A stretch of DNA of 64,000 nucleotides from Nocardioides aquaticus (GTDB lineage: Bacteria; Actinomycetota; Actinomycetes; Propionibacteriales; Nocardioidaceae). Below are positions 1-16,431 of this stretch, one piece after another. Position 1 is the first letter of the stretch; each line of letters starts with the position of its first letter. The position numbers and the translations under genes are program-made. The notes below the pieces were generated by a model. That model worked only from the letters and a program-made list of their open reading frames with translations, did not search any database and was not told where the DNA came from. The DNA lies in contig NZ_CP075371.1 of the NCBI RefSeq assembly GCF_018459925.1, positions 2,108,001-2,172,000 on the forward strand, read 5' to 3'.

Positions 1-2393
<2,393 letters not shown>

Positions 2394-2573
2394 ACAAACC
2401 CTCAACCATGACAACAACGACTACGCGTATATGAGAGACCCACGCTGGTAGTGGCCACCCGAACGGTGACCACCCCCAACAACCTGGGTCCTTGCGTCCA
2501 CACAATCCACCCCCCGACACCACCACCAGGTGCAACACCACTGGCGGACACCGTGTCCCGGAGGGGTCATAGA
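2394..2573 (+). other. 23S-5S internal transcribed spacer
   Basis: About 180 nt between the 23S 3' end and the 5S gene. I see no tRNA and no ORF worth calling; the stretch is expected to hold processing stems for the co-transcript. Confidence 0.7.
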
Positions 2574-2574
2574 G

Positions 2575-2692
2575 TTACGGCGGCCATAGCGAGAGGGAAA
2601 CACCCGGTCCCATCCCGAACCCGGAAGTTAAGCCTCTCAGCGCCGATGGTACTGCAACCGCGAGGCTGTGGGAGACTAGGACGCCGCCGGAC
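2575..2692 (+). rRNA. rrf: 5S ribosomal RNA
   Basis: About 118 nt with the typical actinobacterial 5S core (acccggtcccatcccgaacc, gaagttaagcctctcagcgc). The termini pair as a helix: acggcggc near the 5' end with gccgccgg at the 3' end. It follows the 23S gene in the usual order and is followed closely by a terminator. Exact ends are good to a few bases. Confidence 0.95.
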
Positions 2693-2707
2693 AACTTTTG
2701 ATAAGCC

Positions 2708-2746
2708 CCAGGGGTCATGCACTCGTGCATGGCCCCTGGTGGCATT
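2708..2746 (+). terminator. rRNA operon terminator
   Basis: The stem CCAGGGG-CATGCAC pairs with GTGCATG-CCCCTGG around a two-base loop, followed by a short T-containing tract. It lies 15 nt after the 5S gene, where the rrn operon should end. Confidence 0.75.
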
Positions 2747-2860
2747 TCAGCCCCTTTTCCTGCACAGGCCGGCTGTTGCGTCCGGCCCTCCACCGGCCGG
2801 CTGTCGCGGCGCCCACCGGCTGGCCTCCCCCGTCATCCTGATGTCGAGGAGGTGGTGCGG

Positions 2861-3247
2861 ATGGAGCAGGACGGGACCGAGCTCCTCAACGAGGTACGCC
2901 TCGTGGGTCGGGTGTCCGCAGAACCGGAACGTCGCGAGATGCCCAGCGGTGACGAGCTGTGGACGCTGCGGGTCGTCGTACCGCGTCCCGAGGTCGCCGG
3001 CGCCCGTCGCCAGGTCGATGCCCTGGAGTGCGTCGCCTGGGCGGCCCGCCCGCGCCGCAGCGTCGGCGGATGGCACGAGGGCGACCTCGTCGAGGTGGAG
3101 GGGCGGCTCCGACGCCGCTTCTACACCGCAGCCGGCGCGCGGGCGTCGCGGGTCGAGGTCGAGGTGCTGCGTGGTCGCGTCATCCGTCGCGCCAGGACCG
3201 GAAGAGCACCCCGAGCGGTGGCTTCGGCTGGAACGACGTCGCCTTGA
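2861..3247 (+). CDS. single-stranded DNA-binding protein family (OB fold)
   Basis: 128 aa. The N-terminal part (NEVRLVGRVSAEPERREM, then LWTLRVVVPRP) looks like the first OB-fold strands of SSB proteins, and a 'GDLVEVEGRLRRRFY' segment matches the later strands. It lacks the long glycine-rich linker and the acidic C-terminal tip of canonical SSB, so it is probably an accessory SSB-like protein and not the replication SSB. The ATG at 2861 was chosen because GAGGAGG lies 10-16 nt upstream. Its 3' end overlaps the convergent DUF1015 gene by 68 nt. Confidence 0.7.
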   Translation: MEQDGTELLNEVRLVGRVSAEPERREMPSGDELWTLRVVVPRPEVAGARRQVDALECVAWAARPRRSVGGWHEGDLVEVEGRLRRRFYTAAGARASRVEVEVLRGRVIRRARTGRAPRAVASAGTTSP

Positions 3248-4373
3248 CCGGCAGCACCCGGCCCGAGGTGGCGGAAGCGGTGACCTCCGACATCGACGGT
3301 GGCGGGAGCACCAGGGCGACGGCGCTGGTGTCGCGACGTACCTGCCGCAGCGCGGCGCCGATCCGGTGGTGGTACTCGTAGCCGGCCGGCCCCACCACGG
3401 GGTCGAGCGCGGCGTGCAGCTGCTCCACGACGGTGGCCTCGGGGTGGTGGGGCACGACCACCCGGACCCGCCGGCGCGCGTCGGCGACGACGACCTCGTC
3501 GTGGGCCAGGCGCAGCGGCGCCTCCGGTGGTGCCGGCGACCCCACCGAACGGCTGCGTCGGGTGCGGTAGCCCGCCGTCGCGAGGACGTCGAGCACGTGC
3601 TCGGCGCCCAGGCCGGGGACGACCCGGTGCAGCGCGTGGAGCACGGGGGACTGGTCGACGGTGTCCACCAGCATCACCAGGGTCCGGCCGTCGCCGTTGC
3701 GGGGGTCAGGCGAGGTGCCGGAGCCGGCGCGGGCGCGCTCGAGCGCGAGGTGGGCCGCCCAGCGGTGGTGGCCGTCGGCGAGCAGGAAGCGGCGCGGCGC
3801 CACCGCCGCGGTGGTGGCCGCCACCACGTCCGGGTCGCAGACGTGCCACACCCGGTGCTCGTGGTGGCGGGCGTCCTCCCCGGCGACGAGGGGTGCGCCC
3901 TCGACCACTCCCCGCACGAGCGGGTCGAGGGGGTCGGCGGGCGGGATCCCGAGTCCGTGGCCAGGACCGGGGAGCGGGAGGAGCAGGATCGGTGCGGGGT
4001 CGAGGCCCAGGTCGGCCATCCGTGCGGCGAGCCGGTCGACGCGGTCCGGCTCGACCGCCTCGTGCGGGATCACCGCGGCATCCCCCCGGTCGGCGTCGGT
4101 CAGCGACCCCAGGCCGAGGTCGAGCAGGCCCACGAGGCCACGCACGCGCCGCCCGCCGATGCGGTACTCGTGGACGTAGAGGCCGGGCGCGTCGTCGAGG
4201 ACCACGCCGGAGCCGTCGACCAGCCGGCCCGACACCGACTTGTCGGCCTGCCCCGGGGCGCCCGCCACCCGCGCCAGGTCGAGCCGGCGGGCCCGGAAGG
4301 GGGAGAGGACCAGGGGGCCCCGCAACGCGGGGTCGAGCGTTCCTGCCCGACCCCGACCTTCCCCGTGCTGCAT
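3180..4373 (-). CDS. DUF1015 family protein
   Basis: About 397 aa. It matches the DUF1015 family by its length, a central 'LADGHHRWAAHL' motif and the C-terminal hallmark 'KATSFQPKPPLGVLFR'. The molecular function of the family is not established; members are often called HTH or kinase-associated without proof. The start is uncertain: ATG at 4373 is used, with in-frame GTG codons up to 4415. It is divergent from the HAD phosphatase gene (start 4430), so the two share a short promoter region. Confidence 0.8.
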   Translation of the reverse strand: MQHGEGRGRAGTLDPALRGPLVLSPFRARRLDLARVAGAPGQADKSVSGRLVDGSGVVLDDAPGLYVHEYRIGGRRVRGLVGLLDLGLGSLTDADRGDAAVIPHEAVEPDRVDRLAARMADLGLDPAPILLLPLPGPGHGLGIPPADPLDPLVRGVVEGAPLVAGEDARHHEHRVWHVCDPDVVAATTAAVAPRRFLLADGHHRWAAHLALERARAGSGTSPDPRNGDGRTLVMLVDTVDQSPVLHALHRVVPGLGAEHVLDVLATAGYRTRRSRSVGSPAPPEAPLRLAHDEVVVADARRRVRVVVPHHPEATVVEQLHAALDPVVGPAGYEYHHRIGAALRQVRRDTSAVALVLPPPSMSEVTASATSGRVLPVKATSFQPKPPLGVLFRSWRDG

Positions 4374-4429
4374 CACGGCATCGTAGGGTTCCCAGCGCCC
4401 GTACCCGACCACCACTCGCAGGAGCGCCC

Positions 4430-5464
4430 GTGCTCGGCAGCAGCAACGCCCCGCTCTCCGCCGCCTACGACCTGGCGATGCTCGACCTCGACGGCGTGGT
4501 CTACGTCGGCGGGGACGCCGTCCCGGGGGCGCCGGAGCACCTGGCCCGCGCCCGCGAGGCCGGCATGCGGTGCGCCTACGTCACCAACAACGCCTCGCGA
4601 CCGCCGGGTGCCGTGGTCAGCCACCTGCGTGCACTCGGCATCCAGCTGGACGACGCCGACGTCGTGACCTCGGCCCAGGCGGCAGCCTCGGTCCTGCGCG
4701 CCCAGCACGGCGTCGGCGCCGTGGTCCTCGTGCTCGGCGGCGAGGGGCTCTGGCAGGCCGTGGAGGCCGAGGGCCTGGAGGGGCGCGAGGTCGACACGGT
4801 CCAGGACGGCGCCTCCCCGGGCGACGCGGGTGGTCCGGTCGCCCTGGTGACCGGCTACGGCCCCGAGGTGCTGTGGCGCCAGGTGATGCGCGCGGCCGTC
4901 CTGATCCGCGACGGCCTGCCGTGGGTGGCCAGCAACACCGACATGAGCATCCCCACCTCGTACGGGACCGCACCGGGCCACGGGGTGCTGGTCGACACGC
5001 TGCGGCGCTTCGCCGAGGTCGAGCCGACCGTGGCCGGCAAGCCCGCCCGGCCGCTGCTCGACGAGACCGTCGCGCGGGTGGGTGGCGAGCGGCCGCTGAT
5101 GGTGGGCGACCGGCTCGACACCGACATCGAGGGCGGCACCGCCGTCGGCGTCGACACGCTGCTCGTCCTCACCGGGGTCACCGGGCTCGGCGAGCTCGTC
5201 ACCGCCCCGGCCGAGCAGCGGCCGACGTACGTCTCGGCCGACCTCGGCGGCCTGCACGTCGCCCACCAGGAGCCCGAGGCCCCGCGCGACGGCGACGACA
5301 CGTGGCAGCACGCCGGCTGGGCGGCCCGGACGACCGACGGTCGGCTCGTGGTCGAGGGCGACGGCACCGTCGACGCGTGGTGGCAGCTCGTCGCCGCGGC
5401 AGCCTGGGCCCACCTCGACGCCACCGGGGAGCCCGTGGCCACCGACGCGCTCCAGGAGCCGTGA
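4430..5464 (+). CDS. HAD-superfamily hydrolase, subfamily IIA (NagD-like)
   Basis: 344 aa. HAD motif I is 'LDLDGVVYVGG' near residue 18, with the nucleophile and acid/base aspartates. 'YVTNNASRP' is motif II, the later Lys ('VAGKPARPLL') is motif III, and 'MVGDRLDTDIEGG' is motif IV. The cap arrangement is that of the IIA class (NagD, phosphoglycolate and p-nitrophenyl phosphatase-like). About 80 residues follow the HAD core, with a Trp-rich segment of unknown role. The GTG start at 4430 has GGAG 6 nt upstream. Substrate cannot be inferred. It leads the run towards tlyA. Confidence 0.85.
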   Translation: MLGSSNAPLSAAYDLAMLDLDGVVYVGGDAVPGAPEHLARAREAGMRCAYVTNNASRPPGAVVSHLRALGIQLDDADVVTSAQAAASVLRAQHGVGAVVLVLGGEGLWQAVEAEGLEGREVDTVQDGASPGDAGGPVALVTGYGPEVLWRQVMRAAVLIRDGLPWVASNTDMSIPTSYGTAPGHGVLVDTLRRFAEVEPTVAGKPARPLLDETVARVGGERPLMVGDRLDTDIEGGTAVGVDTLLVLTGVTGLGELVTAPAEQRPTYVSADLGGLHVAHQEPEAPRDGDDTWQHAGWAARTTDGRLVVEGDGTVDAWWQLVAAAAWAHLDATGEPVATDALQEP

Positions 5465-5494
5465 GCGCGGTACGCCCGCCGCTAGGCTGAGACC

Positions 5495-5689
5495 ATGACC
5501 CAGCAGGAGGCGACCAGCCCCGCACCGGCCCCACCGGCCCCGCCGACCACCGGCGTCGCCGGCGTCGACGCGGTGCTCGGCGACCTGGCGACGGCCTTCG
5601 ACCTCCCCGTCGCCGAGCAGTCGGCGGCGGTCGAGCAGGCCCACGACCGGCTGCGCCGGGCTCTCGACGAGCCCGACCCGGCCGGCTGA
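5495..5689 (+). CDS. small conserved hypothetical protein upstream of tlyA
   Basis: 64 aa with a Pro/Ala-rich N-terminus (residues 8-18) and a C-terminal helix 'AAVEQAHDRLRRALDEPD'. Small proteins of this type are commonly found between the HAD hydrolase and tlyA in actinobacteria. No signal peptide or membrane segment. No function assigned. Confidence 0.6.
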   Translation: MTQQEATSPAPAPPAPPTTGVAGVDAVLGDLATAFDLPVAEQSAAVEQAHDRLRRALDEPDPAG

Positions 5690-5699
5690 ACGGCACCCG

Positions 5700-6587
5700 G
5701 TGCCCCCACGGCGCCTGCGCCTCGACGCCGAGCTGGTCCGGCGTGGCCTCGCCCGCAGCCGCGAGCACGCCGCCACCCTGGTGGCCGACGGGCGGGTGAA
5801 GGTCGGCGGCATGGTCGCCCGCAAGCCCGCGACCGGGGTGAGCACCGACGTGGCGCTCGTGGTGTCGGTCGACGACGACCGTCCCGACTACGTCTCCCGC
5901 GGCGGGCACAAGCTGGCCGGCGCCCTGGACGACCTCGCCGCCCACGGGCTGCGGGCCGCCGGCCGGCGGGTGCTCGACGCCGGCGCCTCGACGGGAGGCT
6001 TCACCGACGTCCTCCTGCGCGCCGGCGCCGCGGAGGTGGTGGCCGTGGACGTGGGCTACGGGCAGCTGGCCTGGCGCCTGCAGCAGGACGATCGGGTCCG
6101 CGTGCACGACCGCACCAACGTGCGCGACGTGACCCCCGCGCTGGTGGGTGGTCCGGTCGACCTCGTCGTCGGCGACCTCTCCTTCATCTCGCTGCGGCTG
6201 CTGCTCGAGGCCCTGGTCGGCGTCACCGAGCCGGACGGCGACCTCCTGCTCATGGTCAAGCCGCAGTTCGAGGTCGGCAAGGACCGCGTCGGCAAGGGCG
6301 GCGTGGTCCGGGACCCGGACCTGCGCGCCGAGACCGTCGTCGCGGTCTGCGCGGCCGCCGCACGCCTCGGCCGCGGCGTGGTCGGCCTGACCACCAGCAA
6401 GCTGCCCGGCCCGTCGGGCAACGTGGAGTTCTTCGTGTGGCTGCGCCAGGGGCCGCCCCTGCTCGACGACGAGACGCTGGCCGCGGCCGTCGCCGCCCAG
6501 CAGACCCGGGTCGGAACCGCCGGCCCGGCCCTGCCCGACGCGGCGCCCCCCGGGGCGTCGGGACCGGGTGAGAGAGTGGAGGAGTGA
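5700..6587 (+). CDS. tlyA: TlyA-type 16S/23S rRNA 2'-O-methyltransferase
   Basis: 295 aa. It has an N-terminal S4 RNA-binding domain (RLRLDAELVRRGLARSREHA, residues 4-23) followed by an FtsJ-like SAM-dependent fold. 'SRGGHKL' and 'VLDAGASTGGFTDVLL' (motif I) are typical of TlyA, and 'VVGDLSFISL' holds the motif IV region. In Mycobacterium TlyA methylates C1409 of 16S and C1920 of 23S rRNA and its loss gives capreomycin resistance. GTG start at 5700; the stop overlaps the ppnK start (GTGA), so the genes are coupled. Confidence 0.93.
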   Translation: MPPRRLRLDAELVRRGLARSREHAATLVADGRVKVGGMVARKPATGVSTDVALVVSVDDDRPDYVSRGGHKLAGALDDLAAHGLRAAGRRVLDAGASTGGFTDVLLRAGAAEVVAVDVGYGQLAWRLQQDDRVRVHDRTNVRDVTPALVGGPVDLVVGDLSFISLRLLLEALVGVTEPDGDLLLMVKPQFEVGKDRVGKGGVVRDPDLRAETVVAVCAAAARLGRGVVGLTTSKLPGPSGNVEFFVWLRQGPPLLDDETLAAAVAAQQTRVGTAGPALPDAAPPGASGPGERVEE

Positions 6588-7553
6588 GCCAGACCGAGGA
6601 CAGCCCGCCCGCCGCACGCCGGGTGCTGCTGCTCGCGCACACCGGCAGGGAGGCCGCCCGGGAGGTCGCCCTCGAGGCGCTGGAGGCCCTGACCGCCCAG
6701 GGCATCGTGGTCCGCCTGCTCGACGACGAGGCCGCCGACCTCGGTGTCGACGCGTCCCGGCCCGGCGTCGAGCTGACCACCTCCGCCGACGACGCCAGCC
6801 GCGACTGCGAGCTCACCCTGGTCGTCGGCGGGGACGGCACGATCCTGCGCGCGGCCGAGATCACCCGCGCCAGCGGCACCCCGATCCTCGGCATCAACCT
6901 CGGCCACGTCGGGTTCCTCGCCGAGGCCGAGCACGACGACGTGGCCTCGACCATCGCCGCGATCGTGGCGCGCGCCTACACCACCGAGGACCGGATGACC
7001 CTCGACGTGCGCGTGCTGCGCGGTGGCGAGGAGGTCGCCCGCACCTTCGCGGTCAACGAGGCGTCGGTGGAGAAGGCCTCGCGGCAGCGGATGCTCGAGG
7101 TGGTGGTCGAGATCGACGGCCGCCCGCTGTCGCGGTGGGGCTGCGACGGCGTCGTGTGCGCCACGCCGACCGGGTCCACCGCCTACAACTTCAGCGCCGG
7201 GGGCCGGTGGTGTGGCCGTCGGTCGAGGCGCTGCTGATGGTGCCGATCAGCGCCCACGCCCTGTTCGCCCGGCCGCTGGTCGCCGCTCCCGACTCGTTGC
7301 TGGCCGTCGAGGTGCTGGACCGGGCCGAGGGCGCCGGCGTGCTGTGGTGCGACGGCCGGCGTGCCGTCGACCTGCCGCCCGGCGCCCGGATCGAGGTCCG
7401 CCGTGGTGCGTCGCCCCTCCGTCTGGTGCGCCTGACCGACTCCCCGTTCACCGACCGCCTGGTGGCCAAGTTCGGGCTGCCCGTCGCCGGCTGGCGAGGC
7501 GCTGCGGAGCGTCGGTCACGCCACCTCGAGACCGTGCCGACGGGGGAGGGCCC

Positions 7554-7557
<4 letters not shown>
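6584..7557 (+). pseudogene. ppnK: NAD kinase, reading frame interrupted by a one-base deletion (probable sequencing error)
   Basis: NAD kinase makes NADP from NAD and ATP. The first frame (6584 to 7237) carries the GGDGT motif 'LVVGGDGTILRAAE', 'GINLGHVGFLAEAE' and the NE/D motif 'CATPTGSTAYNFSAGG', then fails. The next frame continues with 'WPSVEALLMVPISAHALFARPLV' region residues to the stop at 7555-7557. Adding one G to the five-G run at 7199-7203 restores the normal family sequence (SAGGPVVWPSVEALL). NAD kinase is normally essential and single-copy, so an assembly error is more likely than a true mutation. It overlaps tlyA and recN by 4 nt on each side. Confidence 0.9.
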
Positions 7558-11655
<4,098 letters not shown>

Positions 11656-11714
11656 GGTCGTCGCGCCCCCGGTCCACAGCGTGGTGGACCCGGACCCGTG
11701 AAGGAGAGAGCACG

Positions 11715-12830
11715 ATGAAGGTCGGCGTCCCGAAGGAAGTCAAGAACCACGAGTACCGCGTGGCCATCACGCCGATCGGCGTGCACGAGCTCGTCGCGCA
11801 CGGCCACGACGTGCAGGTCCAGCAGGGCGCGGGGGAGGGGTCCTCGATCCCCGACGCCGAGTACGTCGCCGCCGGCGCCACGATCGTGCCCGACGCCGAC
11901 GAGGTCTGGGGCGCCGCCGACCTGCTGCTCAAGGTCAAGGAGCCGGTCGCCGAGGAGTACCACCGCCTGCGCGAGGGCCTCACGCTCTTCACCTACCTGC
12001 ACCTCGCCGCCGACCGCCCGCTGACCGAGGAGCTCATGTCCAGCCGGGTGACCGCGCTGGCCTACGAGACCGTCCAGCTGCCGTCGGGCTCCCTGCCGCT
12101 GCTCTACCCGATGTCGGAGGTCGCCGGCTGCCTGGCGCCGCAGGTCGGCGCCCACGCGCTGCTCAAGGCACAAGGCGGGCGCGGCGTGCTGATGGGAGGC
12201 GTCGGCGGGGTCGCCAACGCCAAGGTCGTCGTGATCGGTGCCGGTGTGTCCGGCCAGAACGCCGCCAACATCGCGCTCGGCATGGGCGCCGACGTCACCC
12301 TGCTCGACACCGACCTCGACAAGCTGCGGATGTCGTTCTGGCGCTACGACAACCGGGTCCAGGGCCTGGCCTCCTCCCGGCTCACCGTGGCCCAGCAGGT
12401 CATGGACGCCGACCTGGTGATCGGCGCCGTGCTGATCCCGGGCGCCAAGGCCCCCACGCTGGTCAGCAACGACCTGGTGGCGCAGATGAAGCCCGGCTCG
12501 GTGCTGGTCGACATCGCCGTCGACCAGGGCGGGTGCTTCGAGGACACCCGACCGACCACCCACGACGACCCCACCTTCACGGTGCACGGCTCGACGTTCT
12601 ACTGCGTAGCCAACATGCCCGGTGCGGTGCCCAGCACCTCGACCTACGCCCTGACCAACGCCACGCTGCCCTACACCGTGGCGCTGGCCAACAAGGGCTG
12701 GGCCGACGCCTCGCGCACCGACCGCAGCCTGGCCCTGGGCCTCAACACCCACGCCGGCGCGCTCACCAACGGACCCGTCGGCGAGGCGTGGGACATCCTC
12801 GCCGTCTCGCTCGACGAGGTCCTGGCCTGA
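11715..12830 (+). CDS. ald: alanine dehydrogenase
   Basis: 371 aa. NAD-dependent interconversion of alanine with pyruvate and ammonia. It starts with the family N-terminus '[20 protein letters not shown]'. It also shows the catalytic-domain '[10 protein letters not shown]' and 'YPMSEVAG' motifs and a Rossmann segment '[20 protein letters not shown]'. An AAGGAGAG ribosome-binding site is about 8 nt upstream of the ATG. Full length. The 60-nt gap after the NUDIX gene may hold its own promoter. Confidence 0.96.
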   Translation: MKVGVPKEVKNHEYRVAITPIGVHELVAHGHDVQVQQGAGEGSSIPDAEYVAAGATIVPDADEVWGAADLLLKVKEPVAEEYHRLREGLTLFTYLHLAADRPLTEELMSSRVTALAYETVQLPSGSLPLLYPMSEVAGCLAPQVGAHALLKAQGGRGVLMGGVGGVANAKVVVIGAGVSGQNAANIALGMGADVTLLDTDLDKLRMSFWRYDNRVQGLASSRLTVAQQVMDADLVIGAVLIPGAKAPTLVSNDLVAQMKPGSVLVDIAVDQGGCFEDTRPTTHDDPTFTVHGSTFYCVANMPGAVPSTSTYALTNATLPYTVALANKGWADASRTDRSLALGLNTHAGALTNGPVGEAWDILAVSLDEVLA

Positions 12831-12837
12831 GCGAGCG

Positions 12838-13830
12838 GTGAGCGCCGTCGCCACCGACCCGGGGACCGGGACCGATCCCGGTCCCGGTCCCGGGCCCGGT
12901 CGGGCCGCGGTGGCCGTGCGCACCTACCTCGACCACCTCGGCGTCGAGAAGGGCTTGGCGGCCAACACCCTGAGCTCCTACCGCCGCGACCTGCGCCGCT
13001 ACCTGGCCCACCTGGACGCCGTCGGGGTCCACGACCTCGACGCCGTCTCGGAGGCCACCGTCACCGAGTTCCTGGCCCGCTTGCGCGAGGGTGACGCCGA
13101 GCACCCGCCGCTCGCGGCGGCCTCGGCCGCCCGCACGGTCGTCGCCGTCCGCGGGTTCCACCGCTTCGCCCTGGCCGACGGGCTGGCCTCGCACGACCCG
13201 GCGGCGGCCGTACGACCCCCGGCGCCGGGCAAGCGGCTGCCCAAGGCGCTGCCGCTGTCCGACGTGGAGGCGATCGTGGAGGCCGCCGGCGCCCCGGGCA
13301 CCCCGCTGGCGCTGCGTGACCGCGCCCTGCTCGAGCTGCTCTACGGCACCGGGGCCCGGATCTCCGAGGCGGTCGGCCTCGACGTCGACGACGTGCAGGA
13401 GGTGGTCGACCTCCCGCCCGGTGAGGGGGCGCTGCTGCTGCGCGGCAAGGGCGGCAAGGAGCGGCTGGTGCCCGTCGGGTCGTACGCCCGCGAGGCCCTG
13501 GCGGCCTACCTCGTGCGCGGGCGGCCGGCGCTCGTGGAGCGGGCCGGGCCGGCGCTGTTCCTCAACGCCCGGGGCGGGAGGCTCTCGCGGCAGTCGGCCT
13601 GGGCGGCGCTGGTGAAGGCCGCCGAGCGGGCCGGGGTCACCCGGGAGGTCTCCCCGCACACCCTCCGGCACTCCTTCGCCACCCACCTGCTCGACGGCGG
13701 CGCCGACGTCCGGGTCGTCCAGGAGCTGCTCGGTCACGCCTCGGTGACCACCACCCAGGTCTACACGCTGGTCACCGTCGACAACCTGCGCGAGGTCTTC
13801 GCCACCGCGCACCCCCGGGCCCGCGGATGA
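12838..13830 (+). CDS. xerD: site-specific tyrosine recombinase XerD
   Basis: 330 aa. XerC/XerD resolves chromosome dimers at dif. An N-terminal SAM-like core-binding domain ('[21 protein letters not shown]') is followed by a catalytic domain. Catalytic residues are visible: Arg in '[12 protein letters not shown]', Lys in '[13 protein letters not shown]', His-x-x-Arg in '[20 protein letters not shown]', His in '[14 protein letters not shown]' and the Tyr of VYT. The extra Gly/Pro-rich N-terminus (about residues 1-24) is unusual, so the true start may lie downstream. ATGA overlap with the next gene. Confidence 0.93.
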   Translation: MSAVATDPGTGTDPGPGPGPGRAAVAVRTYLDHLGVEKGLAANTLSSYRRDLRRYLAHLDAVGVHDLDAVSEATVTEFLARLREGDAEHPPLAAASAARTVVAVRGFHRFALADGLASHDPAAAVRPPAPGKRLPKALPLSDVEAIVEAAGAPGTPLALRDRALLELLYGTGARISEAVGLDVDDVQEVVDLPPGEGALLLRGKGGKERLVPVGSYAREALAAYLVRGRPALVERAGPALFLNARGGRLSRQSAWAALVKAAERAGVTREVSPHTLRHSFATHLLDGGADVRVVQELLGHASVTTTQVYTLVTVDNLREVFATAHPRARG

Positions 13831-16424
13831 GCGCCGACGCCGACGAGGTCCTCGAGCAGGTCGTCACCTGGGCCGCCGGACGCGGGCTGGAGCTCTACCC
13901 GCACCAGGAGGAGGCCGTGATCGAGCTGCTCTCGGGCAGCAACGTGGTGCTGGCCACGCCGACCGGCTCGGGCAAGTCCCTGGTGGCCGTCGGGGCGCTG
14001 ATGGCCGCGATGGCCGACGACCGGGTCGGGTTCTACACCGCCCCGATCAAGGCGCTGGTCAGCGAGAAGTTCTTCGAGCTGTGCGAGGTCTTCGGCGCCG
14101 ACGACGTCGGGCTGCTGACCGGCGACGCCGCGGTCAACCCCGACGCCCCCATCATCTGCTGCACCGCCGAGGTGCTGGCCAACATCGCGCTGCGGGAGGG
14201 TGCCTCCGCCGACGTCGGCCTCGTGGTGATGGACGAGTTCCACTTCTACTCCGAGCCCGAGCGGGGGTGGGCCTGGCAGGTGCCGCTGATCGAGCTGCCG
14301 CAGGCCCAGGTGCTGCTGATGTCGGCCACGCTCGGCGACGTCACCGACCTGGCCGCCGACCTCGAGCGGCGCAGCGGACGCCCGACCGCGGTCGTCGACG
14401 ACGCCGAGCGGCCGGTGCCGCTGACCTTCAGCTGGGCCACCACGCACGTCCCCGAGACGCTGGAGGAGCTGGTCGAGACCCACCAGACCCCCGTCTACGT
14501 CGTCCACTTCACCCAGGCGGCCGCCGTCGAGCACGCCAGCAACCTGCTCAACGCCTCCTGGCTCACCGCGCGCAGCGACGAGGCCAAGGCGCAGGCCGCC
14601 ACCCGGGCCGAGCGGCTGGCCGGGTTCCGCTTCGGTGCCGGGTTCGGCAAGACCCTGTCCAAGCTGCTGCGCCGCGGGGTCGGGGTGCACCACGCGGGGA
14701 TGCTGCCGCGCTACCGCCGGCTGGTGGAGCAGCTGGCCCAGGCCGGCCTCCTCGCCGTCATCTGCGGCACCGACACGCTCGGCGTCGGCATCAACGTGCC
14801 GATCCGTACCGTGATGTTCACCGGCCTGGCGAAGTACGACGGTCGCCGCCAGCGGGTGCTGCGCACCCGGGAGTTCCTGCAGATCGCCGGGCGGGCCGGA
14901 CGGGCCGGCTTCGACACCGCCGGCTCCGTGGTCGTCCAGGCGCCCGAGCACGTCATCGACAACGAGAAGGCCAAGGCCAAGGCCGACGCCAAGAACGCCG
15001 CGATGAGCGAGGAGAAGCAGGCCAAGCGCAAGAGCAAGGCCCAGCTGCGCAAGCCCCCCGAGGGCGCCGTGGTGTGGTCGGAGCAGACCTTCGAGAAGCT
15101 CGTCGCCGGGGTGCCGGAGAAGCTCGTCTCGCGGATGAAGGTCGACAACGCGATGCTGGTCAACGTCCTGTCCCGCGAGGAGGACGCGTTCGTCGTGCTG
15201 AGGCGGCTGCTCACCGACAACCACGAGGACCGCCGCAGCCAGCTGCGGCTGTGCCGCCGGGCGCTGCGGCTGGCCCGCAGCCTGGTGGCCTCCGGCGTGC
15301 TGACCCGCCTCGACGAGGTCGACGAGCACGGGCGGCGCTACGTGATGACCGTCGACCTGCCGCTCGACTTCGCCCTCAACCAGCCGCTGGCCCACTTCGC
15401 GCTCGAGGCGATCGCGATGCTCGACCCCGACGCGGAGCACCACGCCCTCGACGTGGTGTCGGTGGCCGAGGCCGTGCTCGAGGTCCCGCGCCAGATCCTC
15501 TTCGCCCAGCAGAACCGCGCCAAGGGCGAGGCCCTGGCGGAGATGAAGGCCGACGGCCTGGAGTACGACGAGCGGATGGCGCTGCTCGACGAGGTCAGCT
15601 GGCCCCAGCCGCTGCGCGAGGGGCTGGAGGCGGCCTACGAGCTGTACCGCGGCGCGCACCCCTGGCTGCCGGAGGACGCACTGTCACCGGCGTCGGTGGT
15701 GCGCGAGATGTGGGAGCAGGGGATGAGCTTCACCGACGTCGTCTCGCGCTACCAGCTGGCGCGCTCCGAGGGGCTGGTGCTGCGCTACCTCACCGACGCC
15801 TACCGGTTCCTGCGCCAGACCGTGCCCGAGGCGGCGCGCAGCCCCGAGCTCGAGGACCTCGAGGCGTGGCTGGGCGAGACCGTGCGTCAGACCGACTCCT
15901 CGCTGCTCGACGAGTGGGAGGCGATGACCGACCCCGACGCGGTCGCGCGGACGGTCACCGACACCTCCGGGGCCCGCCCGCCGCGCCCGCTCTCGGAGCA
16001 GGGACGCGTCTTCGAGGTGATGGTCCGCAACGCCATGTGGCGCCGGGTCGAGCTGGTCGCCCGCGACGACCTGGACGGGCTGATGACCCTGGAGCGGGCG
16101 GCGGCCGACCGGCTGGACCCCGCGCGCGCGGTCGTGATGACGCGCAGCCGGTGGGACGAGGCGATCGAGTCCTACTTCGCCGAGCACGACGAGGTGCGGA
16201 CCGACGGAGATGCCCGCGGGCCCGACCTCCTCCGGGTCACGGAGGAGGTCGGGACGCCCGCAGGCGCCGACGAGGACGTGGAGGCCCGTCTGTGGCGGGT
16301 GACCCAGACGATCCACGACCCCGCCGACCACCACGACTGGGTCGTGGAGGCTGTGGCGGACCTGGACGCCGGCGACGAGGTGGGCGAGCTGGTGCTCGCC
16401 ACCACCTCGATGCGCCGGCTGTAA
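13827..16424 (+). CDS. DEAD/DEAH-box helicase, Ski2/HelY-like
   Basis: 865 aa superfamily 2 helicase. Motif I '[17 protein letters not shown]' is near residue 40, motif II '[12 protein letters not shown]' is a DEFH variant, motif III is '[10 protein letters not shown]' and motif VI is '[15 protein letters not shown]'. After the helicase core comes a Lys-rich segment ('[20 protein letters not shown]') and a long C-terminal region, as in actinobacterial RNA/DNA helicases of the HelY kind. It may act in RNA turnover or repair; the substrate is not shown by sequence. Overlaps xerD by 4 nt and converges on the OYE gene 8 nt away. Confidence 0.88.
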   Translation: MSADADEVLEQVVTWAAGRGLELYPHQEEAVIELLSGSNVVLATPTGSGKSLVAVGALMAAMADDRVGFYTAPIKALVSEKFFELCEVFGADDVGLLTGDAAVNPDAPIICCTAEVLANIALREGASADVGLVVMDEFHFYSEPERGWAWQVPLIELPQAQVLLMSATLGDVTDLAADLERRSGRPTAVVDDAERPVPLTFSWATTHVPETLEELVETHQTPVYVVHFTQAAAVEHASNLLNASWLTARSDEAKAQAATRAERLAGFRFGAGFGKTLSKLLRRGVGVHHAGMLPRYRRLVEQLAQAGLLAVICGTDTLGVGINVPIRTVMFTGLAKYDGRRQRVLRTREFLQIAGRAGRAGFDTAGSVVVQAPEHVIDNEKAKAKADAKNAAMSEEKQAKRKSKAQLRKPPEGAVVWSEQTFEKLVAGVPEKLVSRMKVDNAMLVNVLSREEDAFVVLRRLLTDNHEDRRSQLRLCRRALRLARSLVASGVLTRLDEVDEHGRRYVMTVDLPLDFALNQPLAHFALEAIAMLDPDAEHHALDVVSVAEAVLEVPRQILFAQQNRAKGEALAEMKADGLEYDERMALLDEVSWPQPLREGLEAAYELYRGAHPWLPEDALSPASVVREMWEQGMSFTDVVSRYQLARSEGLVLRYLTDAYRFLRQTVPEAARSPELEDLEAWLGETVRQTDSSLLDEWEAMTDPDAVARTVTDTSGARPPRPLSEQGRVFEVMVRNAMWRRVELVARDDLDGLMTLERAAADRLDPARAVVMTRSRWDEAIESYFAEHDEVRTDGDARGPDLLRVTEEVGTPAGADEDVEARLWRVTQTIHDPADHHDWVVEAVADLDAGDEVGELVLATTSMRRL

Positions 16425-16431
16425 CCGGGCC

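Noticed and set aside
2451..4667. 738-aa plus-strand ORF across 5S rRNA and the DUF1015 region
   Set aside because: It runs through the 5S gene and antisense to a recognised family, with Arg/Pro-rich composition typical of GC-rich shadow frames.
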